Assembly (NCBI RefSeq): GCF_025399795.1
Contig: NZ_JAODTZ010000052.1
Span: 16,129 to 80,128, forward strand
Length of the DNA: 64,000 bases
Direction: 5' to 3'
Source of the DNA: Streptomyces rhizosphaerihabitans
GTDB taxonomy: Bacteria; Actinomycetota; Actinomycetes; Streptomycetales; Streptomycetaceae
Shown here: positions 47,605 through 62,982 of the stretch, piece after piece
How positions within the stretch are numbered: position 1 is the first letter of the stretch
How the letters are laid out: every line of letters starts with the position of its first letter
Program-made: the position numbers and the translations under genes
Notes under the pieces: generated by a model
What the model saw: only the letters and a program-made list of their open reading frames with translations
Databases searched by the model: none
What the model was told of the DNA's origin: nothing

Positions 47605-49076
47605 CTGGCCGCCTCCTCAGTGCTCGCGAGCGAGCCCAGAAGCGGCTCGGCCACCAGGTCGACACCTTCCGTACCGACCACCTTGGCCTCGACGATACGG
47701 CCGACGGTCAGACCTTCGCCGCTCGTGAACAGCACCTGGCCGTCCGTCTCCGGTGCCTGGTGCGCGGCGCGGCCGTACGCGCCGTCCTCGTCGTCGAGGG
47801 ACTCCACCAGCACGTGCACGGTCTCGCCCAGGCGCTCCTCGGCCCGCTGGGCGACCAGCTCCTCGGCCAGCCGGGACACGCGCGCGAGGCGCTCGGCCAC
47901 GACGTCCTCGTCCAGTTTGTTCTCGTACGTCGCCGCTTCGGTGCCGTCCTCGTCGGAGTACCCGAAGACACCGATCGCGTCGAGGCGGGCTCCGGTGAGG
48001 AAGCGCTCCAGCTCGGCGAGGTCGGCCTCGCTCTCGCCGGGGAAGCCCACGATGAAGTTGGAGCGCACACCGGCCTGCGGGGCCTTGGAACGGATGGTGT
48101 CGAGCAGCTCCAGGAACCGGTCGGTGTCGCCGAAGCGGCGCATCGAGCGCAGCACGTCGGGCGCGGAGTGCTGGAAGGACAGGTCGAAGTAGGGCGCGAC
48201 GTTCGGTGTCGAGGTCAGGACGTCGATGAGTCCGGGGCGCATCTCGGCGGGCTGCAGGTAGCTGACCCGCACCCGCTCGATGCCGTCGATCTCGGCCAGC
48301 TCGGGCAGCATCGTCTCCAGGAGACGGATGTCACCCAGGTCCTTGCCGTACGAGGTGTTGTTCTCCGAGACGAGCATCACCTCCTTGACGCCCTGTTCGG
48401 CCAGCCAGCGGGCCTCGTTCAGGACGTCGCTGGGGCGGCGCGAGATGAACGAACCGCGGAAGGAGGGGATGGCGCAGAACGTGCAGCGGCGGTCGCAGCC
48501 GGAGGCCAGCTTCACCGAGGCGACCGGGGATCCGTCCAGCCTGCGGCGCAGGGGCGCGCGGGGGCCGGAGACCGGGGCGACGCCCTCGGGGAGGTCCGAG
48601 GGCGTGCCGTGGCCGGGGAGGGCCACTTCCTCGCCGGCGCTCTGCCGCTCGGCCGGGCTGATCGGCAGCAGCTTGCGCCGGTCGCGCGGGGTGTGGGAGG
48701 CGTGGATGCCGCCGTTCAGGATGGTCTGGAGGCGGTCGGAGATGTCGGCGTAGTCGTCGAAGCCGAGCACGCCGTCGGCCTCGGGAAGCGCTTCGGCGAG
48801 TTCCTTGCCGTACCGCTCGGCCATGCAGCCCACCGCCACGACGGCCTGGGTTCTGCCGTGCCCCTTGAGATCATTGGCTTCGAGGAGGGCGTCGACGGAG
48901 TCCTTCTTGGCGGCTTCGACGAAGCCACAGGTGTTGACGACGGCGACATCCGCTTGCTCGGCGTCCTCCACGAGTTGCCAGCCGTCCGCCTCCAAGCGGC
49001 CTGCGAGCTCCTCCGAGTCCACCTCGTTACGGGCGCAGCCAAGGGTGACGAGTGCGACGGTACGGCGTTCAGGCAT
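47601..49076 (-). CDS. rimO: Ribosomal protein S12 methylthiotransferase
   Basis: A 491-aa radical-SAM methylthiotransferase. The N-terminal UPF0004 Cys are in VTLGCARNEVDSEEL, VVNTCGFVEAAKKDS and VAVGCMAERYGKEL. The radical-SAM motif is CDRRCTFC near residue 192, followed by IPSFRGSFISR. RimO methylthiolates Asp88/89 of ribosomal protein S12. NTCGFVEAA and SENNTSYG-type features separate it from MiaB. The ATG (MPERRTVALV) lies at the expected start. First gene of rimO-pgsA-cinA. Confidence 0.95.
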   Translation of the reverse strand: MPERRTVALVTLGCARNEVDSEELAGRLEADGWQLVEDAEQADVAVVNTCGFVEAAKKDSVDALLEANDLKGHGRTQAVVAVGCMAERYGKELAEALPEADGVLGFDDYADISDRLQTILNGGIHASHTPRDRRKLLPISPAERQSAGEEVALPGHGTPSDLPEGVAPVSGPRAPLRRRLDGSPVASVKLASGCDRRCTFCAIPSFRGSFISRRPSDVLNEARWLAEQGVKEVMLVSENNTSYGKDLGDIRLLETMLPELAEIDGIERVRVSYLQPAEMRPGLIDVLTSTPNVAPYFDLSFQHSAPDVLRSMRRFGDTDRFLELLDTIRSKAPQAGVRSNFIVGFPGESEADLAELERFLTGARLDAIGVFGYSDEDGTEAATYENKLDEDVVAERLARVSRLAEELVAQRAEERLGETVHVLVESLDDEDGAYGRAAHQAPETDGQVLFTSGEGLTVGRIVEAKVVGTEGVDLVAEPLLGSLASTEEAAR

Positions 49077-49168
49077 GGGCTCAAGACTACTTTGTCTCAC
49101 CGACAGCCCACGTCGACGGGGTTGGCCGATCTTGGCCGACCCTGTCGACGGCGTACTTTCCGGGACCC

Positions 49169-50026
49169 CTATCCGACCTGCGGGTCGCCCTTCGTGTACG
49201 TCAGACGCTCGACCGCGCCCGGCTGGAACTGATCCTCGATCTTCTTGCCGTTGACGAACAGCTGGATGGCGCCGGCGTCACCGAGGATGAGGTTGATCTT
49301 GGAGCTGTCCTGGAAGGTCTTGGACTCGCCCTGCTTCAGCAGCCCGTCGAAGAGCATCCGCCCGTTGTGGTCCTTGGCGGAGATCCAGCTGCGTCCGTCC
49401 GCGGCGCTGACCTGCACGGTCACCTTGTCCTGCGGGGCGGCCGCGATGGCGCTGTCGGACGGCTCGGGCTTCGGGTCGGCGGGCTTGGTGGCCGGCGTGG
49501 ACGGCGCGGCGGACTTCTTGGTGATCGGCGTGGACCCCTCGGCGACCTGAGTCTTCGAGTCGTCGCCGTTGCCGCCGCCCTTGACCATGGTGAACCCGAC
49601 GAAGCCGATCACCGCGACGATCGCGGCGACCATGGCGGCCGTCCAGTTCGGTCCGCGGCGCTCGGGGCGGATGCGTTCCGCCTCGAAGAGCGGGGCGGCG
49701 GGCGTCGGCGCGGGACGTCCGCCGTGGTCGGCGTCGTACTGCGTGAGCAGCGGGGCCGGATCGAGCCGGACGGCGCGGGCCAGGGTCCGGATGTGCCCGC
49801 GCGCGTAGACGTCGCCACCACAGGGGGCGAAGTCGTTCTGTTCGATGGCGTGAATGATGGTGATACGGACGCGGGTGGCGTTACTGACGTCGTCGACGGT
49901 CAGACCGGCCTCGATGCGTGCCTGCTGAAGGGCACGTCCGATCGAGGGCCGCTCGGCCGTAGGGTCGTCTTCGAACGGACGCTCGTCTTCGGGGGAGTTG
50001 CCGTCAGGTGAGTTGACGATGGACAC
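49169..50026 (-). CDS. RodZ-like helix-turn-helix membrane protein
   Basis: A 285-aa protein: N-terminal HTH_25-type domain (IGRALQQARIEAGLTVDDVS, then FAPCGGDVYARGHIRTLARA), a single membrane helix near residue 130 (AAMVAAIVAVIGFVGFTMV), a Ser/Pro/Thr-rich linker and a C-terminal DUF4115 domain (VTVQVSAADGRSWISAKDHN). RodZ proteins link MreB and cell-shape machinery; the Streptomyces homologue lies upstream of rimO, as here. GTG 50026 has AAAGG 7 nt upstream; GTG 50053 is an alternative. Confidence 0.88.
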   Translation of the reverse strand: MSIVNSPDGNSPEDERPFEDDPTAERPSIGRALQQARIEAGLTVDDVSNATRVRITIIHAIEQNDFAPCGGDVYARGHIRTLARAVRLDPAPLLTQYDADHGGRPAPTPAAPLFEAERIRPERRGPNWTAAMVAAIVAVIGFVGFTMVKGGGNGDDSKTQVAEGSTPITKKSAAPSTPATKPADPKPEPSDSAIAAAPQDKVTVQVSAADGRSWISAKDHNGRMLFDGLLKQGESKTFQDSSKINLILGDAGAIQLFVNGKKIEDQFQPGAVERLTYTKGDPQVG

Positions 50027-50360
50027 GGGGGCGCCTTTCGAGCGTGTAGCCACCTGTGCTGGAAGTTCAGTCTAGGGGGGGTACGAAAGGGTGGGGCAAC
50101 CGGGCGGTGGGACTTTGTACGCCATCAGAATGGCCGGTCATCCTGATATAGGGACATGGTGGCGTCCCTTCGCTCAACTTGACGTGCGACAAGGCGAAAC
50201 AGTTGCCCACCGACTCCTTACGGGTGAGTCACATTCACATATCAGCCGGGTACGGAACATGACGTTCCGCCATCCGCCCGACAGGCCCGCCGCTCCCTGA
50301 GCGACCGCCGCGCGCTCACCGCGCCGTTGCCGGCTGTCCCGTCCCCCCTCGCCGAGGGCT
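50027..50360. other. Intergenic region between rodZ-like gene and ftsK
   Basis: This 334-bp gap is unusually A/T-rich for the window. It probably carries the rodZ-like promoter: on the minus strand TTGCCC, 19-nt spacer, TAGACT ending near 50068. A 69-codon plus-strand frame (50091-50300) has mixed codon use and no recognisable domain, so I do not call it a gene. Confidence 0.45.
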
Positions 50361-53099
50361 CTACGCTTCTGCTTCCCCGCGCATCACGGCCAACACCCCA
50401 TCCAGCTCGTCGGCCTTCACGAGAACGTCACGCGCCTTGGAACCCTCACTGGGCCCGACGATCCCGCGCGACTCCATGAGGTCCATCAGCCGGCCGGCCT
50501 TGGCGAAACCGACGCGCAGCTTGCGCTGGAGCATCGAGGTGGACCCGAACTGCGAGGTGACGACCAGTTCGGCGGCCGCGCACAGCAGGTCGAGGTCGTC
50601 GCCGATGTCCTCGTCGATCTCCTTCTTCTGCTTGGTGCCCACGGTGACGTCGTCCCGGAAGACGGGCGCCATCTGATCCTTGCAGTGCTGCACGATCGCC
50701 GCGACCTCGCCCTCGGTGACGAAGGCGCCCTGCATGCGCGTGGGCTTGTTGGCCCCCATCGGCAGGAAGAGTCCGTCGCCCTTGCCGATGAGCTTCTCGG
50801 CGCCGGGCTGGTCGAGGATGACCCGCGAGTCCGCGAGCGAGGAGGTCGCGAAGGCGAGCCGGGAGGGCACGTTCGCCTTGATCAGACCGGTGACGACATC
50901 GACGGACGGCCGCTGCGTGGCGAGCACCAGATGGATGCCGGCCGCGCGCGCGAGCTGGGTGATGCGCACGATCGAGTCCTCGACGTCGCGCGGAGCGACC
51001 ATCATCAGGTCGGCGAGCTCGTCGACGATCACCAGGAGGTACGGGTACGGGGTCAGCTCGCGCTCACTGCCCTCGGGCAGCTTGACCTTGCCGTTCCTGA
51101 TGGCCTCGTTGAAGTCGTCGATGTGCCGGAACCCGAACGCCGCGAGGTCGTCGTAGCGCAGGTCCATCTCCCGTACGACCCACTGCAGTGCCTCGGCGGC
51201 CCGCTTCGGGTTGGTGATGATCGGCGTGATCAGGTGCGGGATGCCCTCGTACGCGGTCAGCTCGACGCGCTTGGGGTCCACGAGGACCATCCGCACATCC
51301 TCGGGGGTCGCCCGGACCATCACCGAGGTGATCAGGCAGTTGATGCACGACGACTTGCCGGAACCGGTGGCTCCCGCGACGAGGACGTGCGGCATATTCG
51401 CCAGGTTGGCCATCACATAGCCGCCCTCGACGTCCTTGCCGAGCGCGACCAGCATCGGATGGTCGTCCTCCGCCGCGTCCGCGAGGCGCAGCACGTCACC
51501 GAGGTTGACCATCTCGCGGTCGGTGTTGGGGATCTCGATGCCGACCGCGGACTTGCCGGGGATCGGGCTGATGATCCGCACGTCGGGGCTGGCGACCGCG
51601 TACGCGATGTTCTTCGTGAGCGCCGTGATCCGCTCGACCTTCACGGCGGGGCCCAGCTCGACCTCGTAGCGGGTGACCGTCGGCCCGCGGGTGAAGCCGG
51701 TGACGGCGGCGTCGACCTTGAACTCCCTGAAGACGTTCTGCAGGGAGGCGACCACCGCGTCGTTGGCGGCGCTGCGTGTCTTGCCGGGGCCGCCGCGCTC
51801 CAGGAGATCGAGCGAGGGCAGCGAGTAGGTGATGTCCCCGGAGAGCTGGAGCTGCTCCGCGCGCGGGGGCAGCTCGCGCGGGGCGTCGGGCGCGGCCTTG
51901 GTGAGGTCGGGCACGACGGACTCGACCGGCAGGGCCTCCTGCCGGGGCCGCTTGGCGCCCGGCACGACCTTGGCGCGGGCGGCCGGTACCGGCGTGGTCT
52001 CCTCGTACCCGTCACGCTCCACGCTGACGCCGTGCGTCAGGTCGGCGACCAGGGGCGAGGGCGGCATGCCGTGCAGCACGGCGCCGTCCAGCGCCGCGGC
52101 AGCGGCCGCGGCGACGTCCACGGCGTCCATCGGCCGGTTCATGTCGGGCTGCTGCGCGCCGGGCCGCCGGGGGCGGCTCCGGCGCCTGGTGAGCGCCTCC
52201 TGTTCGGCACTGTCGGGGTCGTACGCCTCGGGCGCGCGCGGGCGCCTGCGGGAGCCCGCCTGAAGCCCGTCGCGCCACCGCTCGTCGTAGCGCTCCTCGT
52301 CCTCGGCGAACGCGCCCTCGTCGAAGTCGGCCTGGACGATGCCGAGCTTCTGGCCGAGCAGCCGCAGCCGCTGTGGAATCGCGTTGACCGGGGTCGCCGT
52401 GACGACCAGCAACCCGAAGACCGTGAGCAGCACGAGGAGCGGTACGGCGAGGACGTCACCCATCGTGTACGTCAGCGGGGTGGACGCCCCCCAGCCGATG
52501 AGGCCGCCGGCGTCCCTTATCGCCTGCATCCCGTCGCTGCGCGCGGGCGACCCGCACGCGATGTGCACCTGCCCGAGCACGCCGATCACGAGCGCCGACA
52601 GACCGATCACGATGCGGCCGTTCGCCTCGGGCTGCTCGGGATGCCGGATGAGCCGGGCCGCGATGACGGCGAGCAGTATGGGGACGAGGAGGTCGAGGCG
52701 GCCGAAGGCACCGGTGACCAGCATCTCGACGAGGTCGCCGACAGGGCCGCGCAGATTGGACCAGGTACCCGCCGCGACGATCAGCCCCAGCCCGAGCAGC
52801 AGGAGCGCGAGTCCGTCCTTGCGGTGCGCCGGGTCGAGCCCCTTCGCGCCCCGCCCTATCCCGCGGAAGGTGGCTCCGACGGCATGTGCGATGCCCAGCC
52901 ACAGGGCGCGTACGAGTTTGTACACGCCCGCGGTCGGGTTGGGCGCCGGCGCGGGTGCGGGCTTCTTCGCCGCGGCCCTCTTGGCGGGCGCCTTGCCGGC
53001 GGCTGCCTTTTTCACTGCGGCCTTCTTCGCCGGAGCCTTCGTCGGAGCGGCCGCCTTCTTCGCGGGCGGCTTCTTGGCTGCGGACTGACGTGAGGCCAT
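50361..53099 (-). CDS. ftsK: DNA translocase FtsK/SpoIIIE
   Basis: A 912-aa protein. The N-terminus is Lys/Ala/Pro-rich (KKPPAKKAAAPTKAPAKKAA), then four membrane segments (residues about 75-240), a charged linker, and the FtsK motor. Walker A is GATGSGKSSCINCLI near residue 575, Walker B VDELADLMMVAP, and the C-terminal winged-helix gamma domain FGSTSMLQRKLRVGFAKAGR reads KOPS-type sequences. It pumps chromosomal DNA during septation, in Streptomyces mainly at sporulation septa. The Lys/Ala-rich leader resembles histone-like tails. ATG 53099 starts MASRQSAAKK. Confidence 0.96.
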   Translation of the reverse strand: MASRQSAAKKPPAKKAAAPTKAPAKKAAVKKAAAGKAPAKRAAAKKPAPAPAPNPTAGVYKLVRALWLGIAHAVGATFRGIGRGAKGLDPAHRKDGLALLLLGLGLIVAAGTWSNLRGPVGDLVEMLVTGAFGRLDLLVPILLAVIAARLIRHPEQPEANGRIVIGLSALVIGVLGQVHIACGSPARSDGMQAIRDAGGLIGWGASTPLTYTMGDVLAVPLLVLLTVFGLLVVTATPVNAIPQRLRLLGQKLGIVQADFDEGAFAEDEERYDERWRDGLQAGSRRRPRAPEAYDPDSAEQEALTRRRSRPRRPGAQQPDMNRPMDAVDVAAAAAAALDGAVLHGMPPSPLVADLTHGVSVERDGYEETTPVPAARAKVVPGAKRPRQEALPVESVVPDLTKAAPDAPRELPPRAEQLQLSGDITYSLPSLDLLERGGPGKTRSAANDAVVASLQNVFREFKVDAAVTGFTRGPTVTRYEVELGPAVKVERITALTKNIAYAVASPDVRIISPIPGKSAVGIEIPNTDREMVNLGDVLRLADAAEDDHPMLVALGKDVEGGYVMANLANMPHVLVAGATGSGKSSCINCLITSVMVRATPEDVRMVLVDPKRVELTAYEGIPHLITPIITNPKRAAEALQWVVREMDLRYDDLAAFGFRHIDDFNEAIRNGKVKLPEGSERELTPYPYLLVIVDELADLMMVAPRDVEDSIVRITQLARAAGIHLVLATQRPSVDVVTGLIKANVPSRLAFATSSLADSRVILDQPGAEKLIGKGDGLFLPMGANKPTRMQGAFVTEGEVAAIVQHCKDQMAPVFRDDVTVGTKQKKEIDEDIGDDLDLLCAAAELVVTSQFGSTSMLQRKLRVGFAKAGRLMDLMESRGIVGPSEGSKARDVLVKADELDGVLAVMRGEAEA

Positions 53100-53141
53100 G
53101 GGTGTGAGGTTACCGGTGGAGACGACAGCGACACGTGTGCC

Positions 53142-53177
53142 TCCCCCAAGTTCTCGACTTCGCTCGAACAGGGGGGA
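53142..53177. repeat. TCCCCC hairpin element between osaB and ftsK
   Basis: TCCCCC-AA-GTTC (53142-53153) pairs with GAAC-A-GGGGGGA (53166-53177) across a CG-rich loop. Elements of this sort with CCTCCCC arms recur in Streptomyces intergenic regions. It may terminate osaB transcription. Confidence 0.7.
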
Positions 53178-53272
53178 TTCCCAGCTTCACCCGATCGTGT
53201 CGCCCTTGCCAGGAGCGGAACTGACGCTTCCTCACGTCGTTCCCCTGGCGCCCGGACGCGTCCGGGCGGGCT

Positions 53273-53959
53273 TCAGTTCTGCGACGGCACCGAGGGTGCC
53301 CCGCTCCCCGTACCCGGCTCCAGTGCGTCCAGCGCCCTGCGCAGTCCGGTGAGTTTGCGTTCGAGATGCGCCGCGGTCGCCACCGCCGCCGCGTCCGCGG
53401 AGTCGTCGTCGAGCTGCTTGGACAGCGCCTCCGCCTGCTCCTCTACGGCAGCGAGCCTCGCCGAGAGTTCGGCGAGGAGTCCGGCGGGCTCCTTGGCCTC
53501 GCCGAGCGATGCCTTGCCGCCGCCGCCCTCCAACTGCAGCCGCAACAGGGCCGCCTGTTCACGGAGTTGGCAGTTCTTCATGTAGAGCTCGACGAACACC
53601 GAGACCTTCGCGCGCAGCACCCACGGGTCGAAGGGCTTGGAGATGTAGTCCACCGCACCGGCCGCGTACCCCCGGAAGGTGTGGTGCGGGCCGTGGTTGA
53701 TCGCGGTGAGGAAGATGATCGGAATGTCCCGGGTCCGCTCCCGCCGCTTGATGTGCGCGGCGGTTTCGAATCCGTCCATGCCCGGCATCTGAACGTCCAG
53801 CAGAATGACCGCGAAGTCGTCCGTGAGCAGCGCTTTGAGCGCTTCCTCCCCGGACGATGCCCGTACCAGTGTCTGATCGAGCGCGGAGAGGATCGCCTCC
53901 AGCGCCAACAGATTCTCCGGCCGGTCATCGACCAGGAGGATCTTGGCCTTCTGCACCAT
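53273..53959 (-). CDS. osaB: Response regulator OsaB with coiled-coil C-terminus
   Basis: A 228-aa protein. The receiver domain starts MVQKAKILLVDDRPENLLAL, phospho-acceptor Asp in VILLDVQMPGMDG (near residue 53), VDYISKPFD with the conserved Lys. Instead of a DNA-binding domain, the rest is a heptad-rich coiled coil (VELYMKNCQLREQAALLRLQ, AELSARLAAVEEQAEALSKQ). In S. coelicolor the adjacent osaA/osaB genes are linked to osmoadaptation. GGAGG is 7 nt before the ATG. Upstream in-frame starts would add a Pro/Gly-rich leader over a hairpin, so I rejected them. Confidence 0.88.
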   Translation of the reverse strand: MVQKAKILLVDDRPENLLALEAILSALDQTLVRASSGEEALKALLTDDFAVILLDVQMPGMDGFETAAHIKRRERTRDIPIIFLTAINHGPHHTFRGYAAGAVDYISKPFDPWVLRAKVSVFVELYMKNCQLREQAALLRLQLEGGGGKASLGEAKEPAGLLAELSARLAAVEEQAEALSKQLDDDSADAAAVATAAHLERKLTGLRRALDALEPGTGSGAPSVPSQN

Positions 53960-54284
53960 GGCCCGCCCTCCTCGCCCCGGCATGGGGCCTCCCCTGTCCG
54001 CAGGACTTGGGGAGGCACCGGGCGCCGCCCCAGGGGACGACTCCCTTGCGCCGCCCGTCCTTGTGCCGGTCATGGTAGCTGCACCCCGCCTGTCGCCACA
54101 CCCTGTCACCGCGATGTCACTGTGCACGTAGCAGAAACGCGGCAGGGGACCAGAAGGTTCCCCGTATCCCGTGCTTCTACACGACTTCGGGCACACTCAG
54201 TCATCCGACGCCGGGCCGCCGTGCCGCACGGTGTCCCGGTACCCAACAGCAGGTGACGGCCACGCGTCACCGCATACGAGTCTG
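53960..54284. other. Intergenic region between osaA and osaB with a hairpin
   Basis: This 325-bp region separates osaA (upstream on this strand) from osaB. A hairpin GCCTCCCC-T-GTCC-GCA-GGAC-TT-GGGGAGGC sits at 53987-54016, close to the osaB start. It is a second member of the CCTCCCC-type element seen at 53142. A terminator for osaA or a 5'-leader structure for osaB is possible. No coding frame is convincing. Confidence 0.5.
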
Positions 54285-59780
<5,496 letters not shown>

Positions 59781-60175
59781 TGTGTCCCTCCCGCAAGGGT
59801 CGACCAATACTGCTCGGCGTACTCGGGTACTTCTGCTCGTGCTGCAGAGGAGGCATTCGACCTGCCCGGACCTTCTCCTGGAGCCTGCCCAGTGTTTCAC
59901 CCCGGCTGAACCAGGCCATAACAGTTCGGCAGCTTCGCACATCGTCCGCACACCCTCGGGACGGAACTCCGGCCCTGGCCGGAGGCAACCACATACACCT
60001 ACCGGAACGGAAACACCGGACTCTTCCAGACGGAAACACTCGTGACCGGCATCCGCGGGGGCTGCGAAGGTAAGTAACCTTGCATGCGGCTGTCCAGCCG
60101 TGCCGGTCCCGTCCGGCCTGGGCGGTGGCACGAGTACGAGCGGGCAGCAGGCAGGCATCGGAGGGGCACCGCACC
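59781..60175. promoter_or_regulatory. Divergent region between osaA and the PP2C phosphatase gene
   Basis: This 395-bp region must hold promoters for both genes. It contains two ACGGAAACAC direct repeats (near 60007 and 60030), a GGAACTCCGG-type stretch near 59968, and the near-palindrome AAGGTAAGTAACCTT at 60067-60081. I could not fit a sigma-B or sigma-E consensus with confidence. Confidence 0.45.
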
Positions 60176-62923
60176 ATGACCACCGGACTGCATCCTGGAG
60201 GTACGCCTCAGGATCCCCGGCCGACAGGGAACCACGCTCTGCCCACGCAGGAGCGGGTCGGCCACGGAATCCCGCATGCCGACAACCGGACAAGGAGTTC
60301 TGTGATCACCGCGCGCGCGGCCGCCAGTTTCGAGCCCGTGGGACGGTCCGTCGCGACCGCCCGCTCGTTCGTCCGGGACACGCTCCAGGGCTGGGGCTTC
60401 GCCGACATCGTCGACGACGCCGTCGTTCTGACCAGCGAACTGGTCACCAATGCCGTCGTGCACGCGGGCACCTCCGCCGACGTTCTGTGTCTGCGCAGCG
60501 ACGACGGTGTGCGCATCGAGGTGGCGGACCACTACCCGGAACGCGAGATCCCACTCCAGGCGACGGCCGTCAGCATGGGCAGTCCCGACCGCGAAGGCGG
60601 CCGCGGCCTCCAGCTGTGCGCGGCCCTCGCCAGCCGCTGGGGCGTCGACTACACGCCCACCCACAAGCAGGTCTGGTTCCAGCTGGACCTCCCCGAGCGC
60701 GCGGTCGGCACCCGCGCCGCCGGTCCATCGCTCCCCGCCCACCTCCTCCCGCTGGCCGACGGCCGCGTGCGCGTGGCAGTCGTCCAGATCGACCGGACGG
60801 GCGCCATCAACGCCTGGAACGAGGACTCCGAGGAGCTCTTCGGCTACGCGGCCGAGCAGGTCACCGGCAAACCGCTCACCGACTTCGCGGCCTGGCCGCA
60901 CACTCCCGGCACCAGCACCGGCATCGTCGAGGCCCTCCAACTCTCGCGCTGGGAAGGCACTTACGGCGTCCGCTGCGCCGACGGCCGCGTCACACCGGTG
61001 TACGCCTCACACCTGCGGGTCCGCGACACGAGCGGCGAGCCCTCCACCGTCTGCCTCCTCGTACGTGACCACGAACGCGCCGTCCTGCAGACCCCGTTGC
61101 GCGGGCCCGCCTCCGATTCGGGCACCCACGCCGAGGGCCAGGCCATCGATCCGTTCGAGGTCTTCATCGGATCACCGGCCCCGGACGACCTCGACGGCCT
61201 GCTCCAGCGCACGGTGGAACGCGCCCGCGACATGCTCGACGGCGACTCCGCCTTCCTGCTCCTCGCCACCGACGACGAAACCGAGTTGGAGGTACGCGCC
61301 TCCACGGGCCTGCCCTCCGCGCGCCAGCGCTTCGCCCGCGTCCCCGTCGAGGCGGGCCCCGGCCGCTACGGCTCGGCCCGGATGCCCGCCGTCCACGAGG
61401 ACCTGACGGTCGTCCCCGGCGCCGTGCCGCTCCTCGGCGGCACCGGCATGCGCTCGGTCGTCACGGTCCCGCTGAAGGTCGAGGGCCGTCTCACCGGCTC
61501 CCTCGGCGTCGCGGCCGAATCACCCGGCCGCTACTCCAACGAAGAGGCCCTGCGCCTCCAGTTCGCCGCCGACCGCATCGCCCTGGCGGTGGAGTCGGCC
61601 CGGCTCGGCGAGCTGGAACGCCTCCGCCGCGGCTCGCTGTCCTTCCTCGTCGAGGCCTCCGACCTGCTCGCCGGCACCCTGGACCGCGACCAGACGCTCG
61701 CCCTCATGGCCCAGATGACGGTCCCGACCCTGGCCACCTGGTGCGCCGTCTACACGATCGCCGACCAGGCCTCCGAGCCCTACCTCTCGTACGTCCTGCA
61801 CGAGGACGAGGAACGCATCGACGGCCTCAAGGCGTTGCTCTCGAAGATCGCCCCGCCGGACCCGGTACCCACCCCGGGCGCCCGCATCTGGTCGGCCCCG
61901 GCCGCGGCGGCCCACGAGGCCGCCCTGCGGACCTCCATGCGCAGCCTGGGCCTCGGCGAGCAGGCGTCGGTGGCCTCCGGTATCGGCACGACGCTGGCGA
62001 CGGCCGCGGCGGTCGGCGGCGAGACCGTCGTCCTCCCCCTGGTGGCCCGCAACCGCGTGATCGGCATGCTGACCCTCGGCAAGCCGTCGGACGAGCATTT
62101 CCGCCAGGAGATCCTGGAGTTGGCCGAGGACCTCTCCCGACGAGCGGCCCTCGCACTGGACAACGCCCGCCTGTACTCGGAGCGCACGGCCATCAGCCAG
62201 TCCCTCCAGCGCAGCCTCCTCCCTCCGGAACTCCCGCACATCGAGGGCGTCGAGGTCGAGGTCATCTACCGCGCGGCCGGCGAGGGCAACGAAGTCGGCG
62301 GCGACTTCTACGACCTCTTCCCGATCCGCGACGGCGCGTACGGCTTCGCCATCGGCGACGTCTGCGGTACGGGCCCGGAGGCGGCGGCGGTCACCGGCCT
62401 GGCCCGGCACGCCCTGCGCCTGCTGGCCCGCGAGGGCTACGGCGGCCCCGCGGTCCTGGAGCGGCTGAACTCCGCGATCCTCGACGAGGGCGCCCGCAGC
62501 CGCTTCCTCACCCTGCTCTACGGCGAGTTGTGGCCCCAGGAGGACGGCAGCGCCGTCCTGAAGGTCGTCTGCGCAGGACACCCGCTCCCGCTGCGCCTGC
62601 GCCAGGACGGAACGGTCGAACCGGCCGCCGAACCGCAGCCGCTCCTCGGCGTCATGGAGGACCTGGAGCTGTACGAGCAGACGGTCACGCTGGATCCGGG
62701 CGATGTCCTGCTCTGCGTCACGGACGGCGTCACGGAACGCCGCGAGGGCACCCGCATGCTCGGCGACGACGGCCTCGCCGACGTCCTCACCACATGCACG
62801 GGGCTGACGGCCGGCGCCGTCGCCGCGCGCATCATGCGCGCGGTCGAACGCTTCGCCTCCGACGCCCCGTCGGACGACATGGCGATTCTGGCGATGCGCG
62901 TCCCGGGCCTTCAGACGGACTGA
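60176..62923 (+). CDS. Multidomain PP2C-type phosphatase with HATPase, PAS and GAF domains
   Basis: A 915-aa cytosolic regulator. Order: RsbW-like HATPase (VLTSELVTNAVVHAGTSADV, GGRGLQLCAALA; residues about 45-190), PAS (INAWNEDSEELFGYAAEQV), two GAF domains (about 340-490 and 505-680), and a C-terminal SpoIIE-type PP2C phosphatase (GGDFYDLFPIRDGAYGFAIG, then DVCGTGPEAAA; DVLLCVTDGVTERRE; SDDMAILAMRVP). The Asp residues that bind the metals are present. Such proteins act on anti-anti-sigma factors, so it may feed a sigma-B/sigma-F-type partner switch, here next to osmotic regulators. ATG 60176 follows GGAGG by 11 nt. Confidence 0.92.
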   Translation: MTTGLHPGGTPQDPRPTGNHALPTQERVGHGIPHADNRTRSSVITARAAASFEPVGRSVATARSFVRDTLQGWGFADIVDDAVVLTSELVTNAVVHAGTSADVLCLRSDDGVRIEVADHYPEREIPLQATAVSMGSPDREGGRGLQLCAALASRWGVDYTPTHKQVWFQLDLPERAVGTRAAGPSLPAHLLPLADGRVRVAVVQIDRTGAINAWNEDSEELFGYAAEQVTGKPLTDFAAWPHTPGTSTGIVEALQLSRWEGTYGVRCADGRVTPVYASHLRVRDTSGEPSTVCLLVRDHERAVLQTPLRGPASDSGTHAEGQAIDPFEVFIGSPAPDDLDGLLQRTVERARDMLDGDSAFLLLATDDETELEVRASTGLPSARQRFARVPVEAGPGRYGSARMPAVHEDLTVVPGAVPLLGGTGMRSVVTVPLKVEGRLTGSLGVAAESPGRYSNEEALRLQFAADRIALAVESARLGELERLRRGSLSFLVEASDLLAGTLDRDQTLALMAQMTVPTLATWCAVYTIADQASEPYLSYVLHEDEERIDGLKALLSKIAPPDPVPTPGARIWSAPAAAAHEAALRTSMRSLGLGEQASVASGIGTTLATAAAVGGETVVLPLVARNRVIGMLTLGKPSDEHFRQEILELAEDLSRRAALALDNARLYSERTAISQSLQRSLLPPELPHIEGVEVEVIYRAAGEGNEVGGDFYDLFPIRDGAYGFAIGDVCGTGPEAAAVTGLARHALRLLAREGYGGPAVLERLNSAILDEGARSRFLTLLYGELWPQEDGSAVLKVVCAGHPLPLRLRQDGTVEPAAEPQPLLGVMEDLELYEQTVTLDPGDVLLCVTDGVTERREGTRMLGDDGLADVLTTCTGLTAGAVAARIMRAVERFASDAPSDDMAILAMRVPGLQTD

Positions 62924-62982
62924 GGCCCCACGGGCGGGCTGAGACCCTGCGGAGTGAGGGCCCCGTCGGCCCAGGACATGCG

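Noticed and set aside
50091..50300. 69-codon frame upstream of the rodZ-like gene
   Set aside because: Low third-position GC, no Shine-Dalgarno and no motif; the region looks like promoter DNA.
60067..60081. AAGGTAAGTAACCTT as a DmdR/IdeR iron box
   Set aside because: The consensus is 19 bp with TTAGG-CCTAA arms; this is 15 bp with different arms and spacing. Kept only as a near-palindrome of unknown role.
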